Assembly: GCF_025264685.1 (NCBI RefSeq)
Contig: NZ_CP073721.1
Coordinates: forward strand, 1,975,001-2,039,000
Source of the DNA: Dactylosporangium roseum
GTDB taxonomy: Bacteria; Actinomycetota; Actinomycetes; Mycobacteriales; Micromonosporaceae
DNA length: 64,000 bases
Reading direction: 5' to 3'
Of the stretch, positions 18,513 through 27,275 are shown in pieces. The stretch's first letter is position 1. The number at the start of each line of letters is the position of its first letter. Both the position numbers and the translations under genes were made by a program. Below the pieces are notes generated by a model. It was given only the letters and a program-made list of their open reading frames with translations, made no database searches and was not told the DNA's origin.

Positions 18513-18544
18513 GTCGGGTGCGCGGAGGGCGGGGAGGGGCGGGC

Positions 18545-18906
18545 ATGGGCGAGTTACTCAACCGGCATCGCGGCGTCATGCCCTCATGGATGCCGATCTA
18601 CTACGACCAACCGATCGAGATCGTCACCGGCAAGGGCTCACGCGTCACCGACGGTAACGGCAAGAGCTACCTTGACTTCTTCGCTGGGGTGCTCATCAAC
18701 TCGTTGGGCTGATGATCGGCATCGAGCTCAGGTCGGTGGGGAAGACCGGCGTCGTGTTCGAGAGCTGCAAGCGCGACGGTCTGCTCGTCGGCAAGGGCGG
18801 CCTGTACGGCACGACGATCCGGATGGGCCCGCCGCTGAACCTCACTGCGGAAGAGGCCCGGGAAGGGCTGGAAATTCTCACCAACGCACTGCGCGAGCAC
18901 GCCTGA
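18545..18906 (+). pseudogene. Relic of a class III aminotransferase (GabT-like), internal deletion
   Basis: Residues encoded from ATG 18545 match the N-terminus of PLP-dependent class III aminotransferases (LNRHRGVMPSWMPIYYDQPI, then ..YLDFFAGVL) and stop at TGA 18710-18712. From 18712 another frame encodes the family's C-terminus (MIGIELRSVG.., GLLVGKGGLYGTTIRMGPPL, ..EGLEILTNAL) to 18906. The roughly 300 residues between, including the PLP-Lys domain, are absent and the two ends are out of frame, joined at GGGCTGATGATCGG. It cannot make an active enzyme. In intact form it would have been the likely partner of the PucR regulator. Confidence 0.8.
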
Positions 18907-18917
18907 GAACGGACCCG

Positions 18918-18955
18918 GGCCGAACCGATCCTCATGGGTCGGTTCGGCCTTTCTT
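18918..18955 (+). terminator. Rho-independent terminator
   Basis: GGCCGAACCGATCC (18918-18931), TCAT loop, GGGTCGGTTCGGCC (18936-18949) and then TTTCTT. One mismatch in a 14-bp stem. It lies 12 bases after the aminotransferase relic. Confidence 0.75.
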
Positions 18956-19029
18956 GTGCAAAACGGCAGAAACTTCTTGATGTTCCGCTGGTAGCAAGTG
19001 ACAACAGTTTGAAAACTTCACCCAACTCC

Positions 19030-19080
19030 TTGACAACAAGGGCCGCTTAGTAAGAACTTTTACCACTAACAGTTAAGTAA
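19030..19080 (+). promoter_or_regulatory. Candidate promoter/operator of the rpiR operon
   Basis: TTGACA at 19030-19035 with a weak -10 (TAAGAA, 19051-19056) in an AT-rich stretch that contrasts with its surroundings. Downstream, TTAC (19060-19063) and GTAA (19077-19080) are half-sites of a possible RpiR operator. The rest of 18956-19101 shows no other feature. Confidence 0.35.
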
Positions 19081-19101
19081 CCTTGCTGAAAGGCGAACAC
19101 G

Positions 19102-20112
19102 ATGACCCCACGCGAGGAGCTCACGACGGCGGTCCAGGCCGCTGTCAGCACCTCGCCGGTTTCGTCGATTCCCGCGGACGGCCGGTACGCCGCGGACGCG
19201 GCGACCGGACCGGTGCCGGTGGCCGTCGCCGGGGAGAGTGTCCTGGCGCGGGTGCGCGCCGGGCTGCCCGAGTTCACCGGCGCCCTGCAGCGCGTGGCGG
19301 AGCTGATCCTGGCCGACCCGGCCGCGGCGGCCCGCTCGACGATCGTCGAGCTCGCCGAGCGCAGCGGCACCTCGCCGGCCACCGTGACCCGATTCTGCCG
19401 GGCGCTCGGCTTCGTCGGCTACGCCGACCTGCGGCTCGCCATCGCCGGTGAGACCGGCCGCGCCGCCCGTACCGGCGGCTGGACCATGGACATCGGCCGC
19501 GAGATCCAGCCGACCGACCCCTTGGAGCGTGTGCTCGGCCAGATCATGGCCGCCGACACCCAGGCGATGCACGACACCGCCTCGCTGCTGGACCTCGGCG
19601 AGGTCGAGCGTGCCGCGGAGGCCATCGCCCGCGCCGACCGGGTCGACATCTACGGCGCGAGCGGCAGCGCGCTGGTCGGCGGGGAGATGCAGTTCTGCCT
19701 GCACCGCATCGGCATCGCCGCCTGGGCCTGGACCGACGTGCACAACGGGCTGGCCGCCGCGGCCCTGCTGCAGGCCGGCGACGTAGCCCTCGGCATCTCA
19801 CACAGCGGCCAGACCCGCGAGACGATCGAGATGATCGCCGAGGCGAGCAGCCGGGGAGCGACGACGATCGCGCTCACCAGTTTCCCGCGGTCGCCACTGG
19901 CCGAGGTCGCCGACATCGTCCTGCTCACCGCGACGCAGGCCACGACCTTCCGGCCCGACGCGCTCTCGGCCCGGCACCCGCAGCTCGTGGTGCTGGACCT
20001 GCTGTACATCGCGGTTGCCCAGCGCACCCACGAGCGTGCGCACGCGGCGTTCTCCGTTACGGCGCAAGCGGTCGCCGGTCACCGGTCGTCCGCGGGAAAG
20101 GACGCGTCGTGA
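19102..20112 (+). CDS. MurR/RpiR family transcriptional regulator
   Basis: A 336-residue regulator: after a 55-residue tail, an HTH_6 domain (..LPEFTGALQRVAELILADPAAAARSTIVELAERSGTSPATVTRFCR.. in outline, about 55-125) and a SIS domain (about 160-300, DIYGASGSALVGGEMQF; GISHSGQTRETIEM). The SIS domain senses a phosphosugar. It heads an operon with a SIS protein and an NgcEFG-like transporter, so it most likely controls amino-sugar uptake. The TGA overlaps an in-frame GTG of the next gene. Confidence 0.9.
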   Translation: MTPREELTTAVQAAVSTSPVSSIPADGRYAADAATGPVPVAVAGESVLARVRAGLPEFTGALQRVAELILADPAAAARSTIVELAERSGTSPATVTRFCRALGFVGYADLRLAIAGETGRAARTGGWTMDIGREIQPTDPLERVLGQIMAADTQAMHDTASLLDLGEVERAAEAIARADRVDIYGASGSALVGGEMQFCLHRIGIAAWAWTDVHNGLAAAALLQAGDVALGISHSGQTRETIEMIAEASSRGATTIALTSFPRSPLAEVADIVLLTATQATTFRPDALSARHPQLVVLDLLYIAVAQRTHERAHAAFSVTAQAVAGHRSSAGKDAS

Positions 20113-20132
20113 ACCTCGTCCAAGGAGCGCGC

Positions 20133-20864
20133 ATGGCCGTCACGGCACTCGGGTACGTCTCCGCGATCCGGTCGGTCATCGACCGGATCGATGCCACCCA
20201 GGTCGGCAACGTCAACCGGGCGGCCGAGCACATCGTCACCGCGCTCCAGGCCGGTGGCATCCTCCAGGCGTTCGGTACCGGGCACTCCGAGGCGGTGCCG
20301 GTGGACTTCGCCGGCCGTGCCGGCGGCCTCGTGCCGACGAACAAGATCCTCCTGCGGGACCTCGTCGTCTGCGGCGGTCAGGAACCGCGGATCCTCGAGA
20401 ACGAGAAGCTGGAGCGCGATCCCCGGATCGCCGCGCCACCTCCCGAGGACGCGTTCGTGATGGCCGCACAGTCGGGGATCAACGGGGGGATCGTCGAGAT
20501 GGCGCTGCTGATCGAGCAGCGCGGGCACAAACTGATCGCGATCACATCGGTCGAGCACACCGAGCGGGTGGCCCCCAGGCACCCCTCGGGCAGGCGGCTC
20601 GCCGATGTCGCCGACGTCGTGCTGGACAACGGCGCGCCGTACGGCGACGCACTGCTGTCGCTGGATAGCGGCGGCGCGGTCTGCCCGGTCTCGTCGGTCA
20701 CCGGCGCGCTGATCGCGCAACGGGTAATCGCCGAGGTCGTGCGACGCATCGAGGCTGCGGGCGAGGTGGCTCCCGTCTACCTGTCCGCAAACGTCCCCGG
20801 CGGGGACGAGTACAACAACACGCTCGAGTCGCGGTACGCCGGGCGTGTCCGGCGGACCGCCTGA
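20133..20864 (+). CDS. SIS domain protein (phosphosugar-binding, UPF0309-like)
   Basis: A 243-residue single SIS-domain protein: FGTGHSEAVPVDFAGRAGG forms the phosphate-binding turn, followed by ..SVEHTERVAPRHPSG.. typical of UPF0309-like proteins. It is likely an isomerase or etherase acting on a phosphorylated amino sugar, but the reaction is unknown. ATG 20133 is chosen because AAGGAG stands five bases upstream; the GTG at 20109 that overlaps the rpiR stop is the alternative. Confidence 0.82.
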   Translation: MAVTALGYVSAIRSVIDRIDATQVGNVNRAAEHIVTALQAGGILQAFGTGHSEAVPVDFAGRAGGLVPTNKILLRDLVVCGGQEPRILENEKLERDPRIAAPPPEDAFVMAAQSGINGGIVEMALLIEQRGHKLIAITSVEHTERVAPRHPSGRRLADVADVVLDNGAPYGDALLSLDSGGAVCPVSSVTGALIAQRVIAEVVRRIEAAGEVAPVYLSANVPGGDEYNNTLESRYAGRVRRTA

Positions 20865-20885
20865 CCCGAACCGAGGAGACAGATC

Positions 20886-22328
20886 ATGTCCGTTACCCCC
20901 GAGTCCCCGTCGCAGCCGATCGGCCTCTCGCGGCGGACCATGCTCCAGCGCGCGGCCGTCGCCGGCCTGGTCGCCACGCCGGCCGCGGGCCTGCTCGCCG
21001 CGTGCGCCGACAGCGGCAGCGGCGACGAGGGCACCAGCAACTCCGGCACGGTCTCCGCGACCAACCCGCTCGGCATCCCCGAGGACAAGCCGATCAACGT
21101 CGTCATCTTCAACGGTGGCTACGGCGACAAGTACGCCACGGACGTCCACGAGCCGATGTACCAGAAGGCGTTCCCGAAGTCCGAGGTCAAGCACCAGTCC
21201 AGCCAGGCCATCTCGACGCTGGTCCAGCCGCTGATCGCGGGCGGCAACCCGCCGGAGTTCGTCAACAACTCCGGCGAGAAGATGATGGACTTCGGCGCCC
21301 TGGTCGCCGACGGTCAACTGCACGATCTGACGCCGCTGTTGGACGCGCCGTCGGTCGACGACCCGAACAAGAAGGTCCGCGACACCCTGATGCCCGGCAC
21401 GATCGAGGCCGGTTCGTTCAACGGCAAGCCGTACGTGCTGTACTACGTCTCGACCGTCTACGGCATCTGGTACTCGGGCAAGCTGTTCACCGACAAGGGC
21501 TGGAAGCCCGCCACCACGTGGAGCGAGTTCACCGCGCTCTGCGAGGAGATCAAGAAGGCCGGCGTCGCGCCCTACGCGTACGCCGGCGCCAACGCCGCGT
21601 ATTACCAGTGGAACATCATCCTCACCAGCGCGGCGAAGATCGGCGGCGCCGACATCCTCAAGAACATCGACAATCTTGAGGACGGTGCCTGGAAGGTCGA
21701 CGCGGTGAAGCAGGCGGCGGAGGCGTGGGCCGAGATCGGCGCGAAGTACAACCTGCAGGGCGCCGAGGGCCTCAAGCACACCGATGTCCAGCTCAAGCAG
21801 AACCAGTACCAACTGGCGATGTACCCGTCGGGCGACTGGCTGGAGAACGAGCAGAAGAAGGACACGCCGGCCGACTTCAAGTACCAGCTCATGACCACGC
21901 CGAGCGTCACCACGTCGGACAAGCTCAAGTCGACGGCGCTGCGCGCGGCGGCCGGTGAGGGCTACGTCGTCCTGGCGAAGAGCAGGAACCCCAAGGGCGG
22001 CCTGGAGTACATGCGGCAGATGCTGTCGAAGGCCGGCGGCAAGGGCTTCACCGAGACGGTGAAGGCGCCTACCGTCGTCCAGGGCAGCACCCAGGGCCTG
22101 ACCTTCACACCCGGCATCCAGTCCTCGCAGGACGCCCTCAAGGCGGCCGGCCAGGAAGTGTTCAACCTGTACTTCGACGGCTGGTACAAGGACCTCGACA
22201 AGGAGGCCCGGACCGCCACCAACGAGCTGATGTTCGGTCGCATCAAGGCTGACGCCTTCGTCGAGCGGATCCAGAAGAAGGCCGACGAGATCAAGAAGGA
22301 CTCGTCCGTCACCAAGTTCAAGCGCTGA
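20886..22328 (+). CDS. ngcE: NgcE-like N-acetylglucosamine/chitobiose-binding lipoprotein
   Basis: A 480-residue extracellular solute-binding protein. A Tat-type start (LSRRTMLQRAAVAGL) is followed by a lipobox ending LLAAC (Cys near residue 40), so it is a Tat-exported lipoprotein. The mature part resembles NgcE of Streptomyces (NPLGIPEDKPINVVIFNGGY, ..IWYSGKLFTDKGWKPATTW..). It binds GlcNAc or chitobiose for the membrane permeases encoded downstream. GAGGAG lies upstream of the ATG. No ATPase gene is in the operon; a shared MsiK-type ATPase is the usual solution. Confidence 0.85.
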   Translation: MSVTPESPSQPIGLSRRTMLQRAAVAGLVATPAAGLLAACADSGSGDEGTSNSGTVSATNPLGIPEDKPINVVIFNGGYGDKYATDVHEPMYQKAFPKSEVKHQSSQAISTLVQPLIAGGNPPEFVNNSGEKMMDFGALVADGQLHDLTPLLDAPSVDDPNKKVRDTLMPGTIEAGSFNGKPYVLYYVSTVYGIWYSGKLFTDKGWKPATTWSEFTALCEEIKKAGVAPYAYAGANAAYYQWNIILTSAAKIGGADILKNIDNLEDGAWKVDAVKQAAEAWAEIGAKYNLQGAEGLKHTDVQLKQNQYQLAMYPSGDWLENEQKKDTPADFKYQLMTTPSVTTSDKLKSTALRAAAGEGYVVLAKSRNPKGGLEYMRQMLSKAGGKGFTETVKAPTVVQGSTQGLTFTPGIQSSQDALKAAGQEVFNLYFDGWYKDLDKEARTATNELMFGRIKADAFVERIQKKADEIKKDSSVTKFKR

Positions 22329-22341
22329 TCGGAGCCTGATC

Positions 22342-23250
22342 ATGCGGCATGGGAGATACCCCTTCATCATGGGGTTCCTGGCTACGCCGGTGCTGCTCTA
22401 CGCGTACTTCGTTCTCTGGCCGTACGTGCAGACGATCAATCTGTCGTTCTACCAGTGGCGCGGATTCACCGCGAAACGGTGGGTCGGTCTGGAGAACTAC
22501 GATCGGATGCTGCACGCCGAGCGGTTCTGGAAGGCGCTTGAGCATCACGCGGTCATCCTGGTCTTCCTGCCGCTGCTCACGATCGCGATCGCGTTGGTCT
22601 TCGCCTTCCTGCTCAACGTGGGCGGGAAAGGGTCCGGCGGCAAGACGGTGGGGGTCTGGGGATCGAGTTTCTACCGGGTGGTGTTCTTCCTCCCCCAGGT
22701 CCTCGCCGTGCCGGTCATCGCGGTGCTCTTCGCGACCGTGTACCGGCCCAACGAGTCCGGCCTGATCAACGGCGTCATGCTCAAGCTGGGCCTCGCCGAG
22801 CCGGTCGGCTTCCTCATCGAGAAGCACCTCGCACTGCCCTCGCTCATCGCCGTGCTGGTCTGGCAGATGGTCGGCTTCTACGTGGTGCTGTTCTCCGCCG
22901 GCATGGCGAACATCCCGGCGGAGATCTACGAGGCCGCCGAGCTCGACGGCGCCGACAAGCTGACGCTGTTCTTCCGGGTCACGCTCCCGCTGTTGTGGGA
23001 CACGGTCCAGACGGCCTGGGTCTACCTCGGCATCCTCGCGTTCGACGCGTTCGCGATCGTGTCGGTCCTCGCCCAGGACAACGGCGGCCCCGACGGCGCC
23101 ACCACCGTGCTCGGCCTCGAGATCTACAACAACATCCAGATGAACCGCTACGGCGACGCCGCCACCTACGGCGTCGCGCTGTGCCTGCTGTCGCTGCTGT
23201 TCGCGGGGGTCACGCTGCGGCTCACCCGTCGCGAGTCCTACGAGTACTGA
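22342..23250 (+). CDS. ngcF: NgcF-like sugar ABC transporter permease
   Basis: A 302-residue permease with six predicted transmembrane helices. The EAA loop is EAAELDGADKLTLFFRVTLP (about residues 196-215), the contact site for the ATPase. N-terminal RYPFIMGFLATPVLLYAYFV is typical of the MalF-like CUT1 partner. It is 13 bases after ngcE. Confidence 0.9.
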   Translation: MRHGRYPFIMGFLATPVLLYAYFVLWPYVQTINLSFYQWRGFTAKRWVGLENYDRMLHAERFWKALEHHAVILVFLPLLTIAIALVFAFLLNVGGKGSGGKTVGVWGSSFYRVVFFLPQVLAVPVIAVLFATVYRPNESGLINGVMLKLGLAEPVGFLIEKHLALPSLIAVLVWQMVGFYVVLFSAGMANIPAEIYEAAELDGADKLTLFFRVTLPLLWDTVQTAWVYLGILAFDAFAIVSVLAQDNGGPDGATTVLGLEIYNNIQMNRYGDAATYGVALCLLSLLFAGVTLRLTRRESYEY

Positions 23251-23261
23251 GAGGCCGGGAA

Positions 23262-24209
23262 ATGACCGCGATCATCGGCCACGACACGCCGGACCAGCGC
23301 AGCGACCGGCCGGGCCCCCGCGCGGTGCCGCCGGCGCCGCGCCCGCGGCGCAGGCTCAACATCGCCGGCGGGATCGGCCACGTCTTCCTGGCCGTCTGGG
23401 CTCTGATGATCATCGTGCCGCTCATCTGGGTGTTCCTCGCCTCGTTCAAGAACACCACCGAGATCTTCAGCGCGCCGTGGACCGTGCCGGACCACCTGCG
23501 CTGGGAGAACTGGGGCCGGGCCTGGAACAAGGCCAACGTCGGCCGCTACGTCCTCAACAGCGCGTTCGTCGTCACGGTCGCCACGGCCGGCACCATGCTG
23601 CTGAGCTCGATGGCCGCCTACGTCCTGGCCCGCTACAAGTTCGCCGGCAACCGGCTCATCTACTTCCTGTTCGTGGCCGGCATCGCCTTCCCCCCGTTCC
23701 TCGCCGTCGTCCCGCTGTTCTTCCAGGTGAAGCAGATCGGTGACCACGTGCCGGCCATCGGCCCGTACTTCGGCCTCAACAGCTACGGCGGCCTGATCGT
23801 CGTCTACATCGCCTACTCGCTGCCGTTCACGATCTTCTTCCTCACCGCGTTCTTCCGGTCCCTGCCGAACTCGGTGGCCGAGGCGGCGACGATCGACGGC
23901 GCCTCGCACACGCGGCTGTTCTTCTCGATCATGCTGCCGATGGCCAAGCCCGGCCTGATCAGCCTCACGATCTTCAACCTGATCGGGCAGTGGGGCCAGT
24001 ACCTGCTGCCGCTGCTGCTGATGGCGGGCGCGAAGGACAAGTGGGTGCTCACCCAGGGCATCCAGGACATCTCGACCGCGGCCGGCTACGAGGCCGACTG
24101 GTCGGGCCTGTTCGCCGCCCTGTCCATCTCGATCCTGCCGATGATCGTGATGTACGTCATCTTCCAGCGCCAGATCCAGGCCGGTCTGACCGCAGGAGCG
24201 CTCAAGTAG
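23262..24209 (+). CDS. ngcG: NgcG-like sugar ABC transporter permease
   Basis: A 315-residue MalG-type permease. A 35-residue Pro/Arg-rich cytoplasmic tail precedes six transmembrane helices. The EAA motif is EAATIDGASHTRLFFSIMLP (about 207-226). ATG 23262 follows the ngcF stop by 11 bases. Together NgcE, F and G form the import system for GlcNAc/chitobiose-like sugars; the substrate is inferred from family, not shown. Confidence 0.9.
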   Translation: MTAIIGHDTPDQRSDRPGPRAVPPAPRPRRRLNIAGGIGHVFLAVWALMIIVPLIWVFLASFKNTTEIFSAPWTVPDHLRWENWGRAWNKANVGRYVLNSAFVVTVATAGTMLLSSMAAYVLARYKFAGNRLIYFLFVAGIAFPPFLAVVPLFFQVKQIGDHVPAIGPYFGLNSYGGLIVVYIAYSLPFTIFFLTAFFRSLPNSVAEAATIDGASHTRLFFSIMLPMAKPGLISLTIFNLIGQWGQYLLPLLLMAGAKDKWVLTQGIQDISTAAGYEADWSGLFAALSISILPMIVMYVIFQRQIQAGLTAGALK

Positions 24210-24247
24210 CACCCGGACCCGCGCATCCCCGCACCCTTCAATGCGCC

Positions 24248-24316
24248 GATCTTGCAGTTGTGGTGCCGAGACGCTCCCGGCTTGTCCGGTTTGTCAGGCA
24301 CCACAACTGCAAGATC
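24248..24316 (+). repeat. Palindromic element family A, copy 2
   Basis: Perfect 20-bp arms GATCTTGCAGTTGTGGTGCC and GGCACCACAACTGCAAGATC around a 29-base loop (..CTCCCGGCTTGTCCGGTTTG..). It lies 38 bases after ngcG and could end that transcript as a long hairpin, although no T-run follows. Confidence 0.85.
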
Positions 24317-24348
24317 AACACTGTCGTTGGGGTTGACGCGCGAGGATT

Positions 24349-24380
24349 CCCCCGACGGTTTCTGCAAAAACTGTCGGGGG
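24349..24380 (+). promoter_or_regulatory. Hairpin at the polymerase gene start
   Basis: CCCCCGACGGTTT (24349-24361), CTGC loop, and AAACTGTCGGGGG (24368-24380) form a 13-bp stem with one mismatch. The run of G in the 3' arm is the only ribosome-site-like sequence near the GTG at 24382, so the stem could mask it. It may instead be a terminator for the transcript coming from ngcG. Confidence 0.4.
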
Positions 24381-24381
24381 T

Positions 24382-26088
24382 GTGCTGTGTAATGCGGTCG
24401 TGCTCGTCGCGGTGCTCCCCGAAGGCGCCGGTGGTCTGCTGAGACCACTGGCCGACGACGGCACCCCGGCCGACCCCGAGCGGCGGGTCGCCGACCTCGT
24501 CGAGGCCGTCCGCCGGATCGAGGCCACGGACCGGCCGCGCTGGCTCTGGGCGTCGACCGCGGACGTCTACCCGAGACTGGTCCGGGCCGGTGTGCGCATC
24601 GAGCGGTGCTATGACCTCGAGCTGGCCGAGGCCCTGGTGCTGGGCGCCGAAGGGCGGTGGGGCCAGCCGCGCTCGCTGGCCTCGGCGAGCGCACGGCTCG
24701 CCGGCCTGCCGGTGCCGCCCGACCCGCCGTCCCGGGCCGCGCTGCCGCCCGGCGAGTTCCAGGAGTCGCTGTTCGAGCTCGAGACGGCGTCCGGGTCGCC
24801 GGCCGAGCTGGTGGACGTCCACGCCGCCCAGCGCACCCGCGTCGCGGGCCTCGCCGAGCTGCCCTCGGCGCACAGTTTCCCGGCGCGGGCCGGCAGCATG
24901 CGCACGCTCATCGCCGCCGAGTCGGCCGGCGCGCTCGTCGCGGCCGAGATGGGCCTCGCCGGGCTGCCGTGGCGGGCCGACGTCCACGACGCCCTGCTGC
25001 GCGAGCTGCTCGGCGCACCGTCCCCGGTCGGCGGCCCGCCGGCCCGGCTGGTCGAGCTCAACACCCGCCTCAACGTGGCCCTCGGCCGGCGCGTGCACCC
25101 GGACTCACCGGCCGAACTGCTGCGTGCCTTCGCCCGTGTCGGCATCGTGCTGCGCAGCACCCGGCGCTGGGAGCTCCAGCACGTCGACCATCCGGCCGTC
25201 CCGATCCTGCTGGAGTACAAGGAGTTGTACCGGCTGTGGGTCGCCCACGGCTGGTCGTGGCTGGAGCAGTGGGTGACCGGCGGGCGCTTCCGCGCCGAGT
25301 ACATCCCCGGTGGTGTCGTGTCGGGCCGCTGGGCCACGCGGGGCGGCGGCGCCCTGCAGATCCCGAAGGTCGTGCGCAAGGCCGTCGTCGCCGACCCCGG
25401 CTGGACGCTGGTCGTCGCCGACGCGGGCCAACTGGAGCCGCGCGTGCTCGCCGCGGTCTCCGCCGACCGGCGGCTCGCGCGGGCGGCCGCCGAGGGCGAC
25501 CTCTACGCGGCCCTGGCGGCCGAGGCCTTCGAAGGCGACCGCGCCAAGGCCAAGCTCGCCCTGCTCGGCGCGATGTACGGGCAGACCGGCGGCGACGCCG
25601 CACCCGCCCTCGCCGCGTTGCGCCGCTTCTACCCGACCGCCTGGGACCTCGTCGAGGAGGCGGCCCGCACCGGCGAGACCGGGGGACTGGTGCGCACCTG
25701 GCTCGGCCGCACCTGCCCGCCGCCGTCGGTGACCTGGCGCGATGGCTTCGACCAGCCGGGGGAGGGCGTCGAGGCCGACACCCGCGGCGGCGCGAGAGGC
25801 CGGGCCCGCGGCCGGTTCACGCGCAACTTCGTCATCCAGGGCACCGCCGCCGAGTGGGCGCTGGTGCTGCTCGCGCGGCTGCGGGCGGCGCTGTCCGGGA
25901 TGCGGGCCGAGCTGGTGTTCTTCCAGCACGACGAGGTGGTCGTGCACTGCCCGCTGGACGAGGCCGCCGAGGTCGCCCGGGCCGTGCGAGCCGCCGGGGA
26001 CGAGGCCCGGCGGCTGCTGTTCGGCGACACCGAGGTCCGGTTCCCGCTCGACGTCTCGGTCGTGGAGCGCTACTCCGACGCGAAGTAG
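24382..26088 (+). CDS. Pol I-like bifunctional 3'-5' exonuclease/DNA polymerase
   Basis: A 568-residue family A DNA polymerase of the short actinobacterial type that lacks the 5' nuclease. The N-terminal half resembles a degenerate 3'-5' exonuclease; the polymerase part shows motif A in a variant form (DAGQLEPRVLAAV, where Pol I has DYSQIELR), the fingers helix (..DRAKAKLALLGAMYGQTGGD..) and motif C HDEVVVHCP. It presumably serves repair synthesis. Start is GTG 24382; GTG 24400 also fits and would place the upstream hairpin wholly in the leader. The end overlaps the convergent NUDIX gene by 19 bases. Confidence 0.87.
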   Translation: MLCNAVVLVAVLPEGAGGLLRPLADDGTPADPERRVADLVEAVRRIEATDRPRWLWASTADVYPRLVRAGVRIERCYDLELAEALVLGAEGRWGQPRSLASASARLAGLPVPPDPPSRAALPPGEFQESLFELETASGSPAELVDVHAAQRTRVAGLAELPSAHSFPARAGSMRTLIAAESAGALVAAEMGLAGLPWRADVHDALLRELLGAPSPVGGPPARLVELNTRLNVALGRRVHPDSPAELLRAFARVGIVLRSTRRWELQHVDHPAVPILLEYKELYRLWVAHGWSWLEQWVTGGRFRAEYIPGGVVSGRWATRGGGALQIPKVVRKAVVADPGWTLVVADAGQLEPRVLAAVSADRRLARAAAEGDLYAALAAEAFEGDRAKAKLALLGAMYGQTGGDAAPALAALRRFYPTAWDLVEEAARTGETGGLVRTWLGRTCPPPSVTWRDGFDQPGEGVEADTRGGARGRARGRFTRNFVIQGTAAEWALVLLARLRAALSGMRAELVFFQHDEVVVHCPLDEAAEVARAVRAAGDEARRLLFGDTEVRFPLDVSVVERYSDAK

Positions 26089-26567
26089 CGGGCCATCGAC
26101 TCGGTGTGGGTCGGGAAGCACAGCTCCTGCGGGCCGAGGGCGATCTCGAAGCCCAGCGCCTCCTCGGTGCGCACCGGCGGCGGCAGCTCGGCGAAGGGCC
26201 GCGGCGGCAGGAGCCCGAAGACCAGCAGCGTGCCGCTCGCCGCGCTGTGCACGTCGAAGAGCCGGACGTCGGCCGGGTCCGCGAGGATCGTCGTCTCCTC
26301 CCGCAGCTCCCGCACGGCGGCCTCCCGCCAGGCCTCACCGACCTCGATGAAACCGCCCGGCAGGGCCAGCTCACCGCGGCCCGGCTCGATGTCCCGGCGC
26401 ACCACCACCAGGCCGCGCCCCTGGTCGGTGTCGACCGGCAGCAGCGCGACGGCGACGGGCAGCGGATTGCGCCAGGTCGTCTCGCCGCAGGCTGCGCAGA
26501 TACGCGGCCACGGCGCCCCCTGCGGATAGGCGGCGCCACAGTGCGAACAGTGATCGTGGAGGGCCAT
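26070..26567 (-). CDS. NUDIX hydrolase with N-terminal zinc ribbon
   Basis: A 165-residue protein. A four-Cys zinc ribbon (HCSHCGAAYP .. CAACGETTW, about residues 6-30) is followed by a NUDIX domain whose box reads G-x5-E-x7-REL-x2-E-x-T (GGFIEVGEAWREAAVRELREE, about 82-102). This NudC-like layout suggests cleavage of a nucleoside diphosphate derivative; substrate unknown. ATG 26565-26567 starts the homology; it lacks a clear ribosome site. Confidence 0.88.
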   Translation of the reverse strand: MALHDHCSHCGAAYPQGAPWPRICAACGETTWRNPLPVAVALLPVDTDQGRGLVVVRRDIEPGRGELALPGGFIEVGEAWREAAVRELREETTILADPADVRLFDVHSAASGTLLVFGLLPPRPFAELPPPVRTEEALGFEIALGPQELCFPTHTESMARYFASE

Positions 26568-26638
26568 GAGGACGCAGCCTACCGACCGCGTATTAGTCTG
26601 ATCGCTGCTGCATCGTTGGACGCTGGTAGGAGTGCCCG

Positions 26639-27217
26639 CTGAGCACGATAGTCGGACTGGTTCTCGCCGCAGGTGGCGGCCGCCGGTATGGCGGGCCGAA
26701 GGCCCTCGTGCGCCACGACGACGGGCGGCTGCTGGTCGAGCGCGCGGTGGCGACCCTGCGCGACGGGGGTTGCCCAAGAATTCTCGTGGTCCTCGGCGCC
26801 GAGGCCGCCCGGGTGCGCGGCGAGGCGCGGCTCGGTGACGCCGACGTGGTCGACAACCCCGCCTGGAAGAGCGGCATGGGCTCGTCGCTGCGGGTCGGTC
26901 TCGCCGCTCTCGCCGAGACCGACGCCGATGCCGCGGCGGTGCTGCTCGTCGACACGCCGGGCATCGGCCCGGACGCGGTCGCCCGGCTGCTCGCCGCCGC
27001 CGACGGCGGGCCCGGCGCGCTGCTGACCGCCACGTACAAGGGCAAACGCGGCCACCCGGTGATCCTCGGCCGGGACCACTGGGCCGGTGTCGCCACCCTC
27101 GCCACCGCCGACGTCGGCGCCCGTGCCTACCTGGTCGCCCACGCCGGGCAGGTGCGGGGGGTGCCGTGCGAGGACATCGCCGACGACACCGACCTCGACG
27201 TGCCGCCGGAGTCCTGA
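26639..27217 (+). CDS. MobA-like nucleotidyltransferase (molybdenum cofactor cytidylyltransferase type), CTG start
   Basis: A 192-residue NTP-transferase. Its nucleotide-binding signature LVLAAGGGRRYGGPKALV lies at residues 7-24 only if translation starts at CTG 26639. The frame has TAG at 26627-26629 and no ATG, GTG or TTG until GTG 26708, which would remove the signature. AGGAG stands seven bases before the CTG. The family (MocA/CoxI-associated) links CTP to molybdopterin for MCD-type cofactor, fitting the cox genes that follow. Later motifs: KSGMGSSLRVGL and LVDTPGIGPDA. Confidence 0.82.
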   Translation: MSTIVGLVLAAGGGRRYGGPKALVRHDDGRLLVERAVATLRDGGCPRILVVLGAEAARVRGEARLGDADVVDNPAWKSGMGSSLRVGLAALAETDADAAAVLLVDTPGIGPDAVARLLAAADGGPGALLTATYKGKRGHPVILGRDHWAGVATLATADVGARAYLVAHAGQVRGVPCEDIADDTDLDVPPES

Positions 27218-27275
27218 CTCGCGGGGTGCGACGGGGCCATTCGCGTCAGGATCAAATGTGGCGCATAGTTGACGC

